This document shows positions 19,309 through 27,758 of a DNA stretch of 64,000 nt, one piece after another. Origin of the DNA: Methylocystis echinoides. GTDB lineage: Bacteria; Pseudomonadota; Alphaproteobacteria; Rhizobiales; Beijerinckiaceae. Position 1 is the first letter of the stretch. Every line of letters starts with the position of its first letter. The notes under the pieces were generated by a model. The model had not been told where the DNA came from. It ran no database searches and worked only from the letters and a program-made list of their open reading frames with translations. The position numbers and the translations under genes were made by a program. The DNA is taken from the NCBI RefSeq assembly GCF_040687965.1, contig NZ_CP156084.1, forward strand, positions 1,984,501-2,048,500, in the 5' to 3' direction.

Positions 19309-19796
19309 GCCCTTCCCCGGAAAAGGTTTCCTCAGGCGGCTCCGTTTTTTTGGGGCGGAGTCCGCTTCTGTGCAGCTAAACACGCTGCAAGGACTGAGCC
19401 AATGCGAAGCTTCGCCGCACCCCGAACTATTTTACGGCGCAGCGCGCTGAGGCTAACCGAGGCGCCTGTCGCGGAAAAGCGACAAGCCTGTGCACTATTA
19501 GACAAAATTGTCGTGAACCGCTCACGGGCGTCGGTTTTGCGGCGCCGAAGAGCGCAGCCATCGTGAGCACAGCGGCTCAGCCGTTCCGGCAGGCAAAATC
19601 CGCCAGGTGACTTGGAATGCAGGCCCGCGAGCGGCAGCCCGGGATTTGTCGCCATCAATCCCGCTCGTACAGCCGTGAGGGTGGGCCGCTTTCGATCCGG
19701 GCTTCGCCGGCGTCTTTCATTGAAAGCCGGCCGGCGCGCAGGATGACGCGCCGAAGGTTCGGCTTTTCGATCGGGTCTCGCGCTTATGCCGCGGAG
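19309..19796. other. Upstream regulatory region of hupS
   Basis: This 488-bp region holds no convincing gene. Besides the -24/-12 element it contains an inverted repeat GACAA-AA-TTGTC at 19501-19512, about 130 bp upstream of the predicted start of transcription, a reasonable distance for an enhancer-binding activator of the HupR/HoxA type. A T-run (about 19344-19351) between complementary CTCCG/CGGAG arms lies in the untranslated leader. Confidence 0.45.
19386..19401 (-). promoter_or_regulatory. Predicted sigma-54 promoter of the hup-hyp operon
   Basis: On the minus strand 19401-19386 reads TGGCTCAGTCCTTGCA. It has the invariant GG and GC with exactly ten bases between them, as in the RpoN consensus TGGCAC-N5-TTGCA. 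Transcription would start near 19375, leaving a leader of roughly 65 nt before the hupS ATG. Sigma-54 promoters are established for hupSL in several rhizobia, where HoxA or NifA activates them. Confidence 0.7.
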
Positions 19797-20048
19797 CTAC
19801 ATCCTGCGATGCAGATTCCTGAGAACTTCGGCAATTTCGTCTTTGAGAAGGAGCCGGCGTTTCTTCAGGGTCTCGAGAACCTCGTCGGTCGTCGGATGTT
19901 CCTCGGACTCGATGCTGAAGATTTCGCGGTTCACGTCTTCATAGTTGGTTGCAAGCCGAGCGAAGCGATGGTCGGTTTCTTTCATGCGCTCGATAAGGTC
20001 GATTTCTTGCGAGAAGTCGTCGCTCAGCTCGTGTGGAACTCGCATCAT
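19797..20048 (-). CDS. DUF465 (YdcH-like) small helical protein
   Basis: An 83-residue protein starting MMRVPHELSDDFSQEIDLIERMKETDHRF. Two long helices are joined near EEHPTTDEVLETLKKRRLLLKDEI, the pattern of DUF465/YdcH proteins common in alphaproteobacteria. Their function is not established. The frame is open far upstream but that part overlaps the CPBP gene. The double ATG at 20048/20045 preceded by AAGGGAG is the natural start. It lies upstream of the hup promoter and is transcribed separately. Confidence 0.8.
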   Translation of the reverse strand: MMRVPHELSDDFSQEIDLIERMKETDHRFARLATNYEDVNREIFSIESEEHPTTDEVLETLKKRRLLLKDEIAEVLRNLHRRM

Positions 20049-20200
20049 GACAATGCGCTCCCTTCTTTTCAGCTCCGGAGCGGAGTCGCTCGAAGCCTCC
20101 AGCCTATCTCCAATTATATGCGCGCGGATCTCGACGATCCAAGGGCCCGATCGGCCGCTGCGGCGCGGGCGCACCCAATGCGTTGAGCTTGTGCTCTTGG

Positions 20201-20806
20201 TCAGGCGACGCCAATCCAGAATGCGAAGGTTCCGACAGCGGCGTGCGAGGCGATCAGCGGCCAAAGGTTTCGCGTGAGCAGATAATCGGTCGACCAGGCG
20301 ACGCCTGCCAGAAACGTATTGATGAGCAGGAGGGGATCGCCGTAAGCGGCATGCATGAGGGAAAAGGCGACGGAGGAGAACAGGACATAAGTCGGCCCGC
20401 TGGCGCCGACTTGCTCGGCGAGCAGTCTCGGCGCCGCTCGACAGACGATTTCCTGGCAGGGACTCGATATGAAGACGTAAAACGGCGCGAAAAGCCGCCA
20501 ATCGGGCGAGGAATGGGAAGAAGCAAGCATTCTTGCCTCGAGATACACGACAGCGATGAGAAAAACGGACAGGAGTCCGCCGCTGACCCAGTGGCGTCGG
20601 TCGCCGCGTTCGGCGAGGCCCAAGTCGGCCAAAGAATAGCCGGAAGCGACGCACTGGACGATGCAGACGCTCGAGGCCACGACGAGGACATGGAAGCGCA
20701 GCTCAAAGGGCAGCACCCCTGCGCTCATCGCGGCGGAAGGCCCAAGCAGTAGGAGAGCGTAGACCAGTAACGCGACAAGCGGCCGCGGGCGAGGCAAGAC
20801 GGTCAT
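20201..20806 (-). CDS. CPBP-family intramembrane protein (CAAX protease-like)
   Basis: A 201-residue protein with about six hydrophobic segments. The CPBP signature is recognisable: PCQEIVCRAAPRLL in place of the usual EExxxR motif, FSLMHAAYG for the first catalytic His, and LIASHAAVGTFAFW for the second. The first Glu of the EE pair is replaced by Gln, so catalytic activity is uncertain. Members process prenylated proteins, handle peptides or confer bacteriocin self-immunity. The role here is unknown. Confidence 0.7.
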   Translation of the reverse strand: MTVLPRPRPLVALLVYALLLLGPSAAMSAGVLPFELRFHVLVVASSVCIVQCVASGYSLADLGLAERGDRRHWVSGGLLSVFLIAVVYLEARMLASSHSSPDWRLFAPFYVFISSPCQEIVCRAAPRLLAEQVGASGPTYVLFSSVAFSLMHAAYGDPLLLINTFLAGVAWSTDYLLTRNLWPLIASHAAVGTFAFWIGVA

Positions 20807-20896
20807 GCGAGATCAACACGACGGGCCGGACGTCGTTCCGTTTTGGCTCTGCGGATTTGTCACATGGGCGTCGTAGAAGCCTCTCATCTACGCGCC

Positions 20897-21685
20897 ATGC
20901 CCTATCTTCGCGCCGCCGTCTTCGTGCTCGCCATGGTCGCCGCTCTCCTGATTGCCGCCCCGGTTCAGGCGCTGGCGCGGCGTCGCGGCTGGGCGATGCA
21001 GCATGCGATACCGAAAGCCTTTTGCCGACTGATGTGCGGCGTCATAGGAATAGAAGTGACGCCCGCGGGGGCCCTGCCTGCGCACCGGCCGCGCTTCGTC
21101 GTGGCGAACCATCTTTCATGGACGGATATCATCGCGCTTGCGAGCCTGCATCCCTTCGTCTTTCTGGCGAAAAAGGAGGTGGCCCATTGGCCGGTGCTCG
21201 GGCTGCTGGCTCAACTCCAAGGCACGGTGTTCGTGGCGCGCGGCGCGCGACAGGAAATCCCCGGCGTCAACGGGGCGCTTGTGACCGCGCTGCGGGACAA
21301 GCGCGACCTCGTCATCTTTGCGGAGGGAACCTCGACCGATGGCGCAACGCCGCCGCGCTTCAAATCGGCGCATTTCGACGCAGCCTGTGCAACAGGAGCC
21401 ATGGTCGCGCCCGTCGCGCTCTATTACACCGACGGCCAAGCCCCGATCGATGTCGGCTGGTACGGCGCGATGACGTTTCTTCCGCATCTGTGGCGCCTGA
21501 TGAAGCGCGGAGGCGTACGCTGTCACGTGGTATTCGGTCGCGGCATCGAAGCGCGCGGCAAAGACCGAAAGGCGCTCGCGGCCGAAGCGCAGGCGCAGGT
21601 GAGCGGCATGCTCCCGCCGCAAATGCGCGGAGCGCGGGGCAGGGCCCCGGTCCGCCGGCTGGAGACGGCCTCGACCGAATTCTAA
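20897..21685 (+). CDS. olsA: Acyltransferase of the PlsC family, probable OlsA
   Basis: Membrane O-acyltransferase. HX4D is present as NHLSWTD, with the acyl-acceptor motif FAEGTSTDG about 85 residues later, as in 1-acylglycerol-3-phosphate acyltransferases. An N-terminal hydrophobic helix anchors it. The start is ambiguous: ATG 20897 (MPYLRAAVFV) gives 262 residues, while ATG 20864 is also possible. Adjacent to an ornithine N-acyltransferase gene (olsB), it most likely makes ornithine lipid by acylating lyso-ornithine lipid. That assignment rests on context. The two genes are convergent with an 11-bp gap. Confidence 0.78.
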   Translation: MPYLRAAVFVLAMVAALLIAAPVQALARRRGWAMQHAIPKAFCRLMCGVIGIEVTPAGALPAHRPRFVVANHLSWTDIIALASLHPFVFLAKKEVAHWPVLGLLAQLQGTVFVARGARQEIPGVNGALVTALRDKRDLVIFAEGTSTDGATPPRFKSAHFDAACATGAMVAPVALYYTDGQAPIDVGWYGAMTFLPHLWRLMKRGGVRCHVVFGRGIEARGKDRKALAAEAQAQVSGMLPPQMRGARGRAPVRRLETASTEF

Positions 21686-21696
21686 ATTTATGGCGC

Positions 21697-22587
21697 TTAT
21701 GCCGCCCGTCGCCCGGCGCCGCTGAAATAGTCGATGTAACGGGCGCCGATTTCAGCAACCGGCATGACGACGAATACATCCGTCGTGTTGAAGTCGACGT
21801 CGACGACTGCGCCGTCGCCGAAACGGGCGCCAAGGCGCAGATAGCCTTTAATCAAGGGCGAAAGCGCGTCTCGCGCCTTATCCGCGTCGATCAACTCCTT
21901 CGGCGCCATCGCCATGGGCCTGTAGAGATCGTTACGGGCTCTCACCGCCCATTCGCCCTCGGCGCTCGCGTAATGCGCAAGATAGCTCAACGCCTGCGCA
22001 TGCGCAAAAGGGCTCGCGCCCGGAAAGCTTGCGCAGCCGATCATGACGTCGATGCGGTGAAGGCGGATATAGGCGAGAAGCCCGCGCCACAAAATTTCGA
22101 TCGTGCGCTTCGATCGGTGCGACGAGCGGACACATGAGCGTCCGAGCTCGAGAATGCGCTTCCCCTTATGGCGCGCCAGCAAGGGAGACAGATCGTACTC
22201 CGCCTCGGAGTAGAAGCCCCCGGCCTTCTCAGCCATGTCGCCGCGCAAAAGCCGATAGACGCCCACGATCCTCGACTTGGTTTTGCCGAATCGCGTCTTG
22301 AAACCGTGGTCAATGACGATCAAATGGTCGCAATATTTGTCGAATCGATCCGCGTCTCGTCGCGTAAAAGCGGTTCTTGCGTCGGGGATCGCGCCGCCTT
22401 CCTTGTAAAACACTTCAAAGCGCAGACGCTGAGCCTTGCGGATTTCCTTCTTTCCGCGGGCCAGCCGAACTTCCAAAGACCCGAGTCGACCGAGACTGTC
22501 TTCGAGCGCTTGCTTGGTGGGCTCTGGCGTTTGAAATCCGGTCAGGCTTGCTATGCTTTGGCCAAGGCGAGCGTCCAACATCCACAT
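21697..22587 (-). CDS. olsB: OlsB, L-ornithine N-alpha-acyltransferase
   Basis: GNAT-fold enzyme that transfers a 3-hydroxyacyl group from ACP to the alpha-amino group of ornithine, the first step in ornithine lipid synthesis. The 296-residue sequence has the OlsB core: VRLARGKKEIRKAQRLRFEVFY, FDKYCDHLIVID, VGVYRLLRG, ELGRSCV and IGCASFPG. The start at 22587 is preceded by GAGGGAA. Confidence 0.88.
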   Translation of the reverse strand: MWMLDARLGQSIASLTGFQTPEPTKQALEDSLGRLGSLEVRLARGKKEIRKAQRLRFEVFYKEGGAIPDARTAFTRRDADRFDKYCDHLIVIDHGFKTRFGKTKSRIVGVYRLLRGDMAEKAGGFYSEAEYDLSPLLARHKGKRILELGRSCVRSSHRSKRTIEILWRGLLAYIRLHRIDVMIGCASFPGASPFAHAQALSYLAHYASAEGEWAVRARNDLYRPMAMAPKELIDADKARDALSPLIKGYLRLGARFGDGAVVDVDFNTTDVFVVMPVAEIGARYIDYFSGAGRRAA

Positions 22588-22695
22588 CCCGGTGTTCCCT
22601 CACGGCACGCGCCAGAGAAAGCATCTCCGGGCGAAGCTTTTGTGACGAACTTTCTCTTCGACAGGGACGCCGCTGGCAAGGCGCGTCGCGACGCT

Positions 22696-23775
22696 TTAGA
22701 AACTACGCTCCGATGGGGTCGTTTCCGTCGAACTGCGCTGCCTCTCCGCTTCCGAACCGGGTCGCTGCGTGAGACCGGAGCGTCTCATAAAAAAGAGAAC
22801 GATCGCGGAGGCGGCAAGGCACATGAGCGTCGCATAGAGACTTGCATTCTCATTTTCCGAAAACAGCAGGTTCTTCGTGTTCATCCCAAAATAGCCCGTG
22901 ACGAATGTGGCGGGCAGGAGCAGCGTTGTGACGAGGGTCAGAACGAAGAGCCTGTCGTTGGTCTCGAGGTTGAGAATGGCGTTCAGCTCGTCCTGCAGAA
23001 GTCGCGCGCGTTCTTGCACGTTGGAGACCTCCCTGACGAGCGATTCCGTATGCTGGACGAGCCGCGCCGCGGCCTCCCGCAACGCATCGTCCCGCGTATC
23101 ATTCAGATCGTCTTCAATGTCCTCCAGCCGCGCCAGGGTCGACGCCAGGCCGCCGATCTGGCGGGAAATCCGCACCGCGTCGCGCCGTACCGACCCCAGC
23201 GAGGAACGGGCCTCGCGGCCCCGTCCATCAATCAGATGATCTTCGATGCGGTCGAAATTCAGATCGATCTCTTTAATCATGCGACCAAGTTCGGACATGA
23301 CTGCGCCGGTCATCAATTCGAACAGCGCGAGCGGCGTCTCAACCCGCGCGCCGCGTTGAGCGGCGATGCGGGTGTGCTCGACGCAGTTCATCGGTCGACG
23401 GCGGGCGGTGACGATCAATCTTTCGCCGAACGCGAAGCGAAGAAAATCCGTGCGAGAAGCGGGTCCGGCCAGCGTGCGCTCATGATCGAGCAAAGCCCCA
23501 CTGGCCAAGCCGTCCGCGTATTCGAGATATTGGTGGTCGACCGCTGCGCAAAGCGCCGCACGAGCGTTATCCGATAGCGACGCAATCTGGTTGATGCAGG
23601 GCCTCGCGCGGACATCCGCGAGGTCCATATGCAGCCAGACGAAACCTTCAGTCGGGACGTGAAACGCCGCCGGCTCTTCCGCCCGGCGAATCAGGAAGCC
23701 TTGCTCGTCGAAGCGCATCATCCACAAGGCGCCGGGGATGAGTGAATCCGGAAGGATAGCTGTCGTATCTTTCAT
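22696..23775 (-). CDS. CorA-family divalent cation transporter (ZntB/CorA)
   Basis: A 359-residue protein with a large soluble N-terminal domain, a long coiled-coil-like stretch (about residues 165-285) and two C-terminal membrane helices. The pore signature YFGMNTKN (GMN) ends the first helix, as in CorA and ZntB. The sequence around it (LFVLTLVTTLLLPATFVTGYFGMN) is typical. Ion specificity (Mg, Zn or Co) cannot be told. A basic tail rich in Arg and Ser follows the second helix. Confidence 0.88.
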   Translation of the reverse strand: MKDTTAILPDSLIPGALWMMRFDEQGFLIRRAEEPAAFHVPTEGFVWLHMDLADVRARPCINQIASLSDNARAALCAAVDHQYLEYADGLASGALLDHERTLAGPASRTDFLRFAFGERLIVTARRRPMNCVEHTRIAAQRGARVETPLALFELMTGAVMSELGRMIKEIDLNFDRIEDHLIDGRGREARSSLGSVRRDAVRISRQIGGLASTLARLEDIEDDLNDTRDDALREAAARLVQHTESLVREVSNVQERARLLQDELNAILNLETNDRLFVLTLVTTLLLPATFVTGYFGMNTKNLLFSENENASLYATLMCLAASAIVLFFMRRSGLTQRPGSEAERQRSSTETTPSERSF

Positions 23776-24045
23776 TGGGCTTTAATTCCACAGGAACCCA
23801 AGCCACGCAAAAAGAGCTTCTCCGGAGCGCCGGAGACCAGAGGCAGGGGATATGGCGCGTTCAAAGGGCCTCAAAAGGCGGACAAGGCCTCAAAGCCGTC
23901 GATCCCGAAAATCGATCACGGCGTTGCGCCGTCTCTCTCTGCAGGCCTGCGAGGCATAGACCGGTCTACTGAAAATGGTCAGGATGACAGTTTGATGACG
24001 CCGCTCTCTTCTGCGGAGGCGAGGCGCGAATCGAGCGACGCGCCT

Positions 24046-25515
24046 TCAGGACCAGGCGCGGAGCCTCGCGAGCCAAGGAAACTTCTTCGTATGATGGCGT
24101 TCCATGCGGTCGAGGATCCCGCGAAGAAAGCGGACGCCCTCGGGCAGGTAGTCGCCCTTGTTGAGCATGACGCAATCGGCCTGCTGCGACATGGCGGCGT
24201 CGGTTGTCTCGGCGCGGCTCGTCACGCCTTCGTGCACCAGCTGATCGAGAACCTGAGTGGCCCAAATTACGGGAACGTGCGCCGCTTCGCACAGCCAGAC
24301 GATCTCTTCCTGCATCTCGGAAAGACGCGCGAAGCCGACTTCAACGGCCAGATCCCCCCGCGCGATCATCACGGCGGTCGGGTGGGTCGCCGCGGCTTGG
24401 GCGATGAGCTGTGGAAGATTGCGCACAGCAAGCGGCGTCTCGATCTTCAGCACGAGCGCTTGCGGCGGTTCTTCGCCACGGCGCGCAGCAAGCTGCATCT
24501 GGAACAGCTTCACTTCTTCCGGCCGCTGAACAAAAGACAAGCCGACGAGATCTGCATGACGCGCCACGAATGGCAGATCGGCGACGTCCTTCGCCGTCAG
24601 CGGCCCAAGGTTCAAATCGGTGGCGGGGAAGTTTACTCCCTTGTCCTGTTTCAGTCTGAGACCTTTCGCCCTGGCGGCGACAATCTCGAGTTCGACGCCA
24701 TCGGCGCCCTCGACGGCAATGACCTGGCCGACCGCCTTTCCGTCGTCGAACGCGATTTCCGAGCCGGGCCTGAGCTGCGAAATGACTTCCGGCATGTTGA
24801 TGGAGAATGAAACAGGGCCGCGGCCGCTTTCGATGCGTCGGACCAGGCGGAGCCGCTCGCCCGGGCGCAAGCGGTATTTTTCGGGCGCCCGCACCTGCGC
24901 GACCCGCAGCTTCGGCCCAGCAATGTCCATCAAAATCCGGCAGGGGCGGGCAAGACGTTGTGAGGCTGTGCGCACATTTTCGATCATCCGCTCCCATGCC
25001 GGCTCATCGTCGTGGGCGCAGTTGATTCTGGCGCAATCCATCCCCGCTTGCAGCAGACTTTCAACGAGATGGCGATCCTTCGCGGCCTCGCGCGGCAAGG
25101 TGGCCATGATGCGCGTGCGGCGCCGATCGCCCGCCTCTCCAAAGACCGCCGCGCAAGCGCGGCTGAGCGCGTCTTCGCCCATGCGCCGCGCGGCGGCCGG
25201 GGGGTAGGCGCCGTCCTCGCCGCTGAGGCGCCGCAATGTCGTCAGCAACGCATCCAGGGCGAGCAACACATCCGCTTCGCTGCGGCCGAGCGATGAAAGG
25301 CCATAGGCAGAGAGCCGCACCTGCAGCTCGCCGAGATCATGGCTGCGCAAGGCGAGATAATGCGCCAAATTCTCCAGCCGGTCGCATGGCGACGCGGTTT
25401 GGCTCCATTGCGCCAACCGCGTCGTCGCTCCGCGCGCGACGTCCTGGCGCAAAGCCGCCACCTCATCTCGCAGCCGGCGCAGATCCGCCGCGGACTCATC
25501 GCATAAGGGCGTCAT
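24046..25515 (-). CDS. Pyruvate kinase-like protein with N-terminal extension and no C-terminal domain
   Basis: Residues about 130-480 match the pyruvate kinase barrel and B domain: RRTRIMATLP, MDIAGPKLRVAQV, LVLKIETPLAVRNL (catalytic Lys), MIARGDLAVEVGF and VPVIWATQVLDQLV. The first 130 residues form a helical extension not seen in standard enzymes. The chain stops just after the barrel (489 residues), so the allosteric C domain is missing. Conserved catalytic residues appear present, but the MDTKGPEIR motif is altered to MDIAGPKLR. It could be a true unregulated pyruvate kinase or a paralogue with another role. Confidence 0.82.
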   Translation of the reverse strand: MTPLCDESAADLRRLRDEVAALRQDVARGATTRLAQWSQTASPCDRLENLAHYLALRSHDLGELQVRLSAYGLSSLGRSEADVLLALDALLTTLRRLSGEDGAYPPAAARRMGEDALSRACAAVFGEAGDRRRTRIMATLPREAAKDRHLVESLLQAGMDCARINCAHDDEPAWERMIENVRTASQRLARPCRILMDIAGPKLRVAQVRAPEKYRLRPGERLRLVRRIESGRGPVSFSINMPEVISQLRPGSEIAFDDGKAVGQVIAVEGADGVELEIVAARAKGLRLKQDKGVNFPATDLNLGPLTAKDVADLPFVARHADLVGLSFVQRPEEVKLFQMQLAARRGEEPPQALVLKIETPLAVRNLPQLIAQAAATHPTAVMIARGDLAVEVGFARLSEMQEEIVWLCEAAHVPVIWATQVLDQLVHEGVTSRAETTDAAMSQQADCVMLNKGDYLPEGVRFLRGILDRMERHHTKKFPWLARLRAWS

Positions 25516-25753
25516 CGAGCTCGATCTTGTTCTTTCGTCACAGGAGCCATCAATTGCATTTGTACGACGGTTTCGTTACCGGTTGCAGAAGGTTGATCGC
25601 TCGAGCCCGGTCTCTCTTCGTCCCGCTGGCGCGCGGTGTCATCGACATTTCATGAGGCGCATCTAGTTGCCGCGCCCGAAACGGCGGCGTCGACCAATGA
25701 ATGCTTTTCAACCAGGACTCGACGCCCGCACGCAGCTCGCTTGACTAGGCAAT

Positions 25754-27724
25754 ATGACACATCCCCGACTCGGCGTCTGTTATTATCCTGAGCACTGGCC
25801 TGAAACCTATTGGCGCGCCGATGCGCGCAGGATGAAGGATCTTGGGATCGATATCGTGAGGATCGGCGAGTTCGCCTGGACGCGTCTCGAGCCGAGCGAA
25901 GGAGCCTATGACTTCGGCTGGCTGGAACGCGCCATCGAAGTTCTTGAAGAAGCGGGCCTGAAAGTGGCGTTGGGCACGCCCACGGCGACCCCGCCTCGAT
26001 GGCTCGTCGAGAAAATGCCGGACATGCTCGCCGTCGATCGCGACGGTAGACCGCGAAAATTCGGTTCGCGACGCCATTATTGTTTCAGTCACGCGGGCTA
26101 TTTGGAATCATGCGCCCGCATCGTGACCGCTCTTGGCGAAAAATTCGGCCGACATTCGGCGATCGTCGCCTGGCAGATCGACAATGAGTTCGGCTGCCAC
26201 GATACCGTCGAAAGCTATTCGGCGGCGGCGCGCGCCGCCTTCCGTAAGTGGTGTCGACGCAAGCACCAAACGATCGAGGCGCTCAATCAGGCGTGGGGAA
26301 ATGTGTTCTGGTCGATGGAGCTCTCGAGCTTCGATGACGTCGACCTGCCGAATCTGACGGTGACCGACGCGAACCCGGCGCATCGCATGGATTTCCAACG
26401 CTTCTCGTCGGATCAGGTGGCGGCGTTCAACAAACGGCAAGTCGAGATCGTTCGAAAATATTCGCCGGGACGTCTGGTTTTACATAATTTCATGGGCTCC
26501 TTCACCGCCTTCGATCACTACAAGGTCGCCCGAGATCTCGATGCGGCGGCCTGGGACAGTTATCCTCTCGGCTTCCTGGAACGCAGCCTCAACGATGAGG
26601 ATTTCAAGCTGCGCTACATGCGCGTCGGCGATCCGGATTACCAGGCGTTCCATCATGATCTCTATCGTGGTTGTGGATGCGGCCGCTTTTGGGTCATGGA
26701 ACAGCAGCCGGGCGCTGTGAACTGGGCTCCGTGGAATCCCGCGCCGGCGGAAGGCGCGGTCCGGCTCTGGTCACACGAGGCCTTTGCGGCGGGCGCGGAG
26801 GTGGTCAGCTATTTCCGTTGGCGGCAGGCGCCTTTCGCCCAGGAACAAATGCACGAGGGGCTATTGTTGCCGAACAGCGCCCCGGCGCCGGCCTTCGCAG
26901 AAGTCAAACGCGTCGCGGAAGAGATCCGAAAGTTAGGATTGATCCTGCAAACGCCCCGCGCGGATGTCGCCCTCATATTCGATTACGAGAGCGCCTGGGC
27001 CTGGGATATCGAGCCGCAAGGGCAGGACTTTTCTTACTCGGAGCTGGTGTTCGCCTTTTACCGCGGGCTGCGGAGGGCCGGGCTTTCCCTCGACGTGGTT
27101 CCGCCTTGCGCGGACGCGGTCGCAGATCGCAAATTCGTGTTGGCCCCGGGGCTTTTTTGTGCAGACGACGCGCTTGTGCGCGCCTTGCAGCGATCTGACG
27201 CCGTCTGTCTTGTCGGTCCGCGGTCGGGCTCCAAGACGGTCGATTTCCAGATCCCCGGGAACCTTCCGCCAGGAGCGTTTGGACAACTTGTCGACGTCAC
27301 GGTCGAGCGCGTGGAAAGCTTGCGTCCCGGCGCGTTTGTCGCCGTCGAGAACGGGGCGGGCGCGCTCATCCGCTGGTCGGAGGCGCTCGTCCTCGGGAAC
27401 GAGGCCAGCGTTGAGCTGCGCGGGGTCGATGGACGAGCGGTTCTGGCGAGACGCGGAAACCGTTTTTATCTCGCGGGCTGGCCGGACGCGGCTTTGCTCG
27501 ATGAGGTCTTGCGGCGCTGTCTCGACTGCGCGTCGGTGGACGGGGCGCTTTCGCATCCCGATATTCGCGTCCGGGATAACGGACCCTTGCGCCACATCTT
27601 CAATTATGGACCCGAAGCGGTGGATATCGGGTCACTGTTGCAAGGTCGGGACCTCCTTTTGGGAGACGTCGTTCTGGAGCCCTGCGGGGTAGCGATCTGC
27701 CGGCTTCCCAATGCGATAACGTAA
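25754..27724 (+). CDS. GH42 beta-galactosidase
   Basis: Glycoside hydrolase family 42, retaining beta-galactosidase. It has 656 residues with the expected three domains: barrel (1-390), trimerisation domain and C-terminal beta domain. The N-terminus GVCYYPEHWPETYW is diagnostic. The acid/base Glu145 sits in WQIDNEFG and the nucleophile Glu316 in WVMEQQPG. No signal peptide is visible, so it acts in the cytoplasm. It is divergent from the pyruvate kinase-like gene with 238 bp between. No sugar transporter or regulator is adjacent. Confidence 0.92.
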   Translation: MTHPRLGVCYYPEHWPETYWRADARRMKDLGIDIVRIGEFAWTRLEPSEGAYDFGWLERAIEVLEEAGLKVALGTPTATPPRWLVEKMPDMLAVDRDGRPRKFGSRRHYCFSHAGYLESCARIVTALGEKFGRHSAIVAWQIDNEFGCHDTVESYSAAARAAFRKWCRRKHQTIEALNQAWGNVFWSMELSSFDDVDLPNLTVTDANPAHRMDFQRFSSDQVAAFNKRQVEIVRKYSPGRLVLHNFMGSFTAFDHYKVARDLDAAAWDSYPLGFLERSLNDEDFKLRYMRVGDPDYQAFHHDLYRGCGCGRFWVMEQQPGAVNWAPWNPAPAEGAVRLWSHEAFAAGAEVVSYFRWRQAPFAQEQMHEGLLLPNSAPAPAFAEVKRVAEEIRKLGLILQTPRADVALIFDYESAWAWDIEPQGQDFSYSELVFAFYRGLRRAGLSLDVVPPCADAVADRKFVLAPGLFCADDALVRALQRSDAVCLVGPRSGSKTVDFQIPGNLPPGAFGQLVDVTVERVESLRPGAFVAVENGAGALIRWSEALVLGNEASVELRGVDGRAVLARRGNRFYLAGWPDAALLDEVLRRCLDCASVDGALSHPDIRVRDNGPLRHIFNYGPEAVDIGSLLQGRDLLLGDVVLEPCGVAICRLPNAIT

Positions 27725-27758
27725 AGGTCGCGCGACGCTGGGGCGTCCTGCCGCCCCC

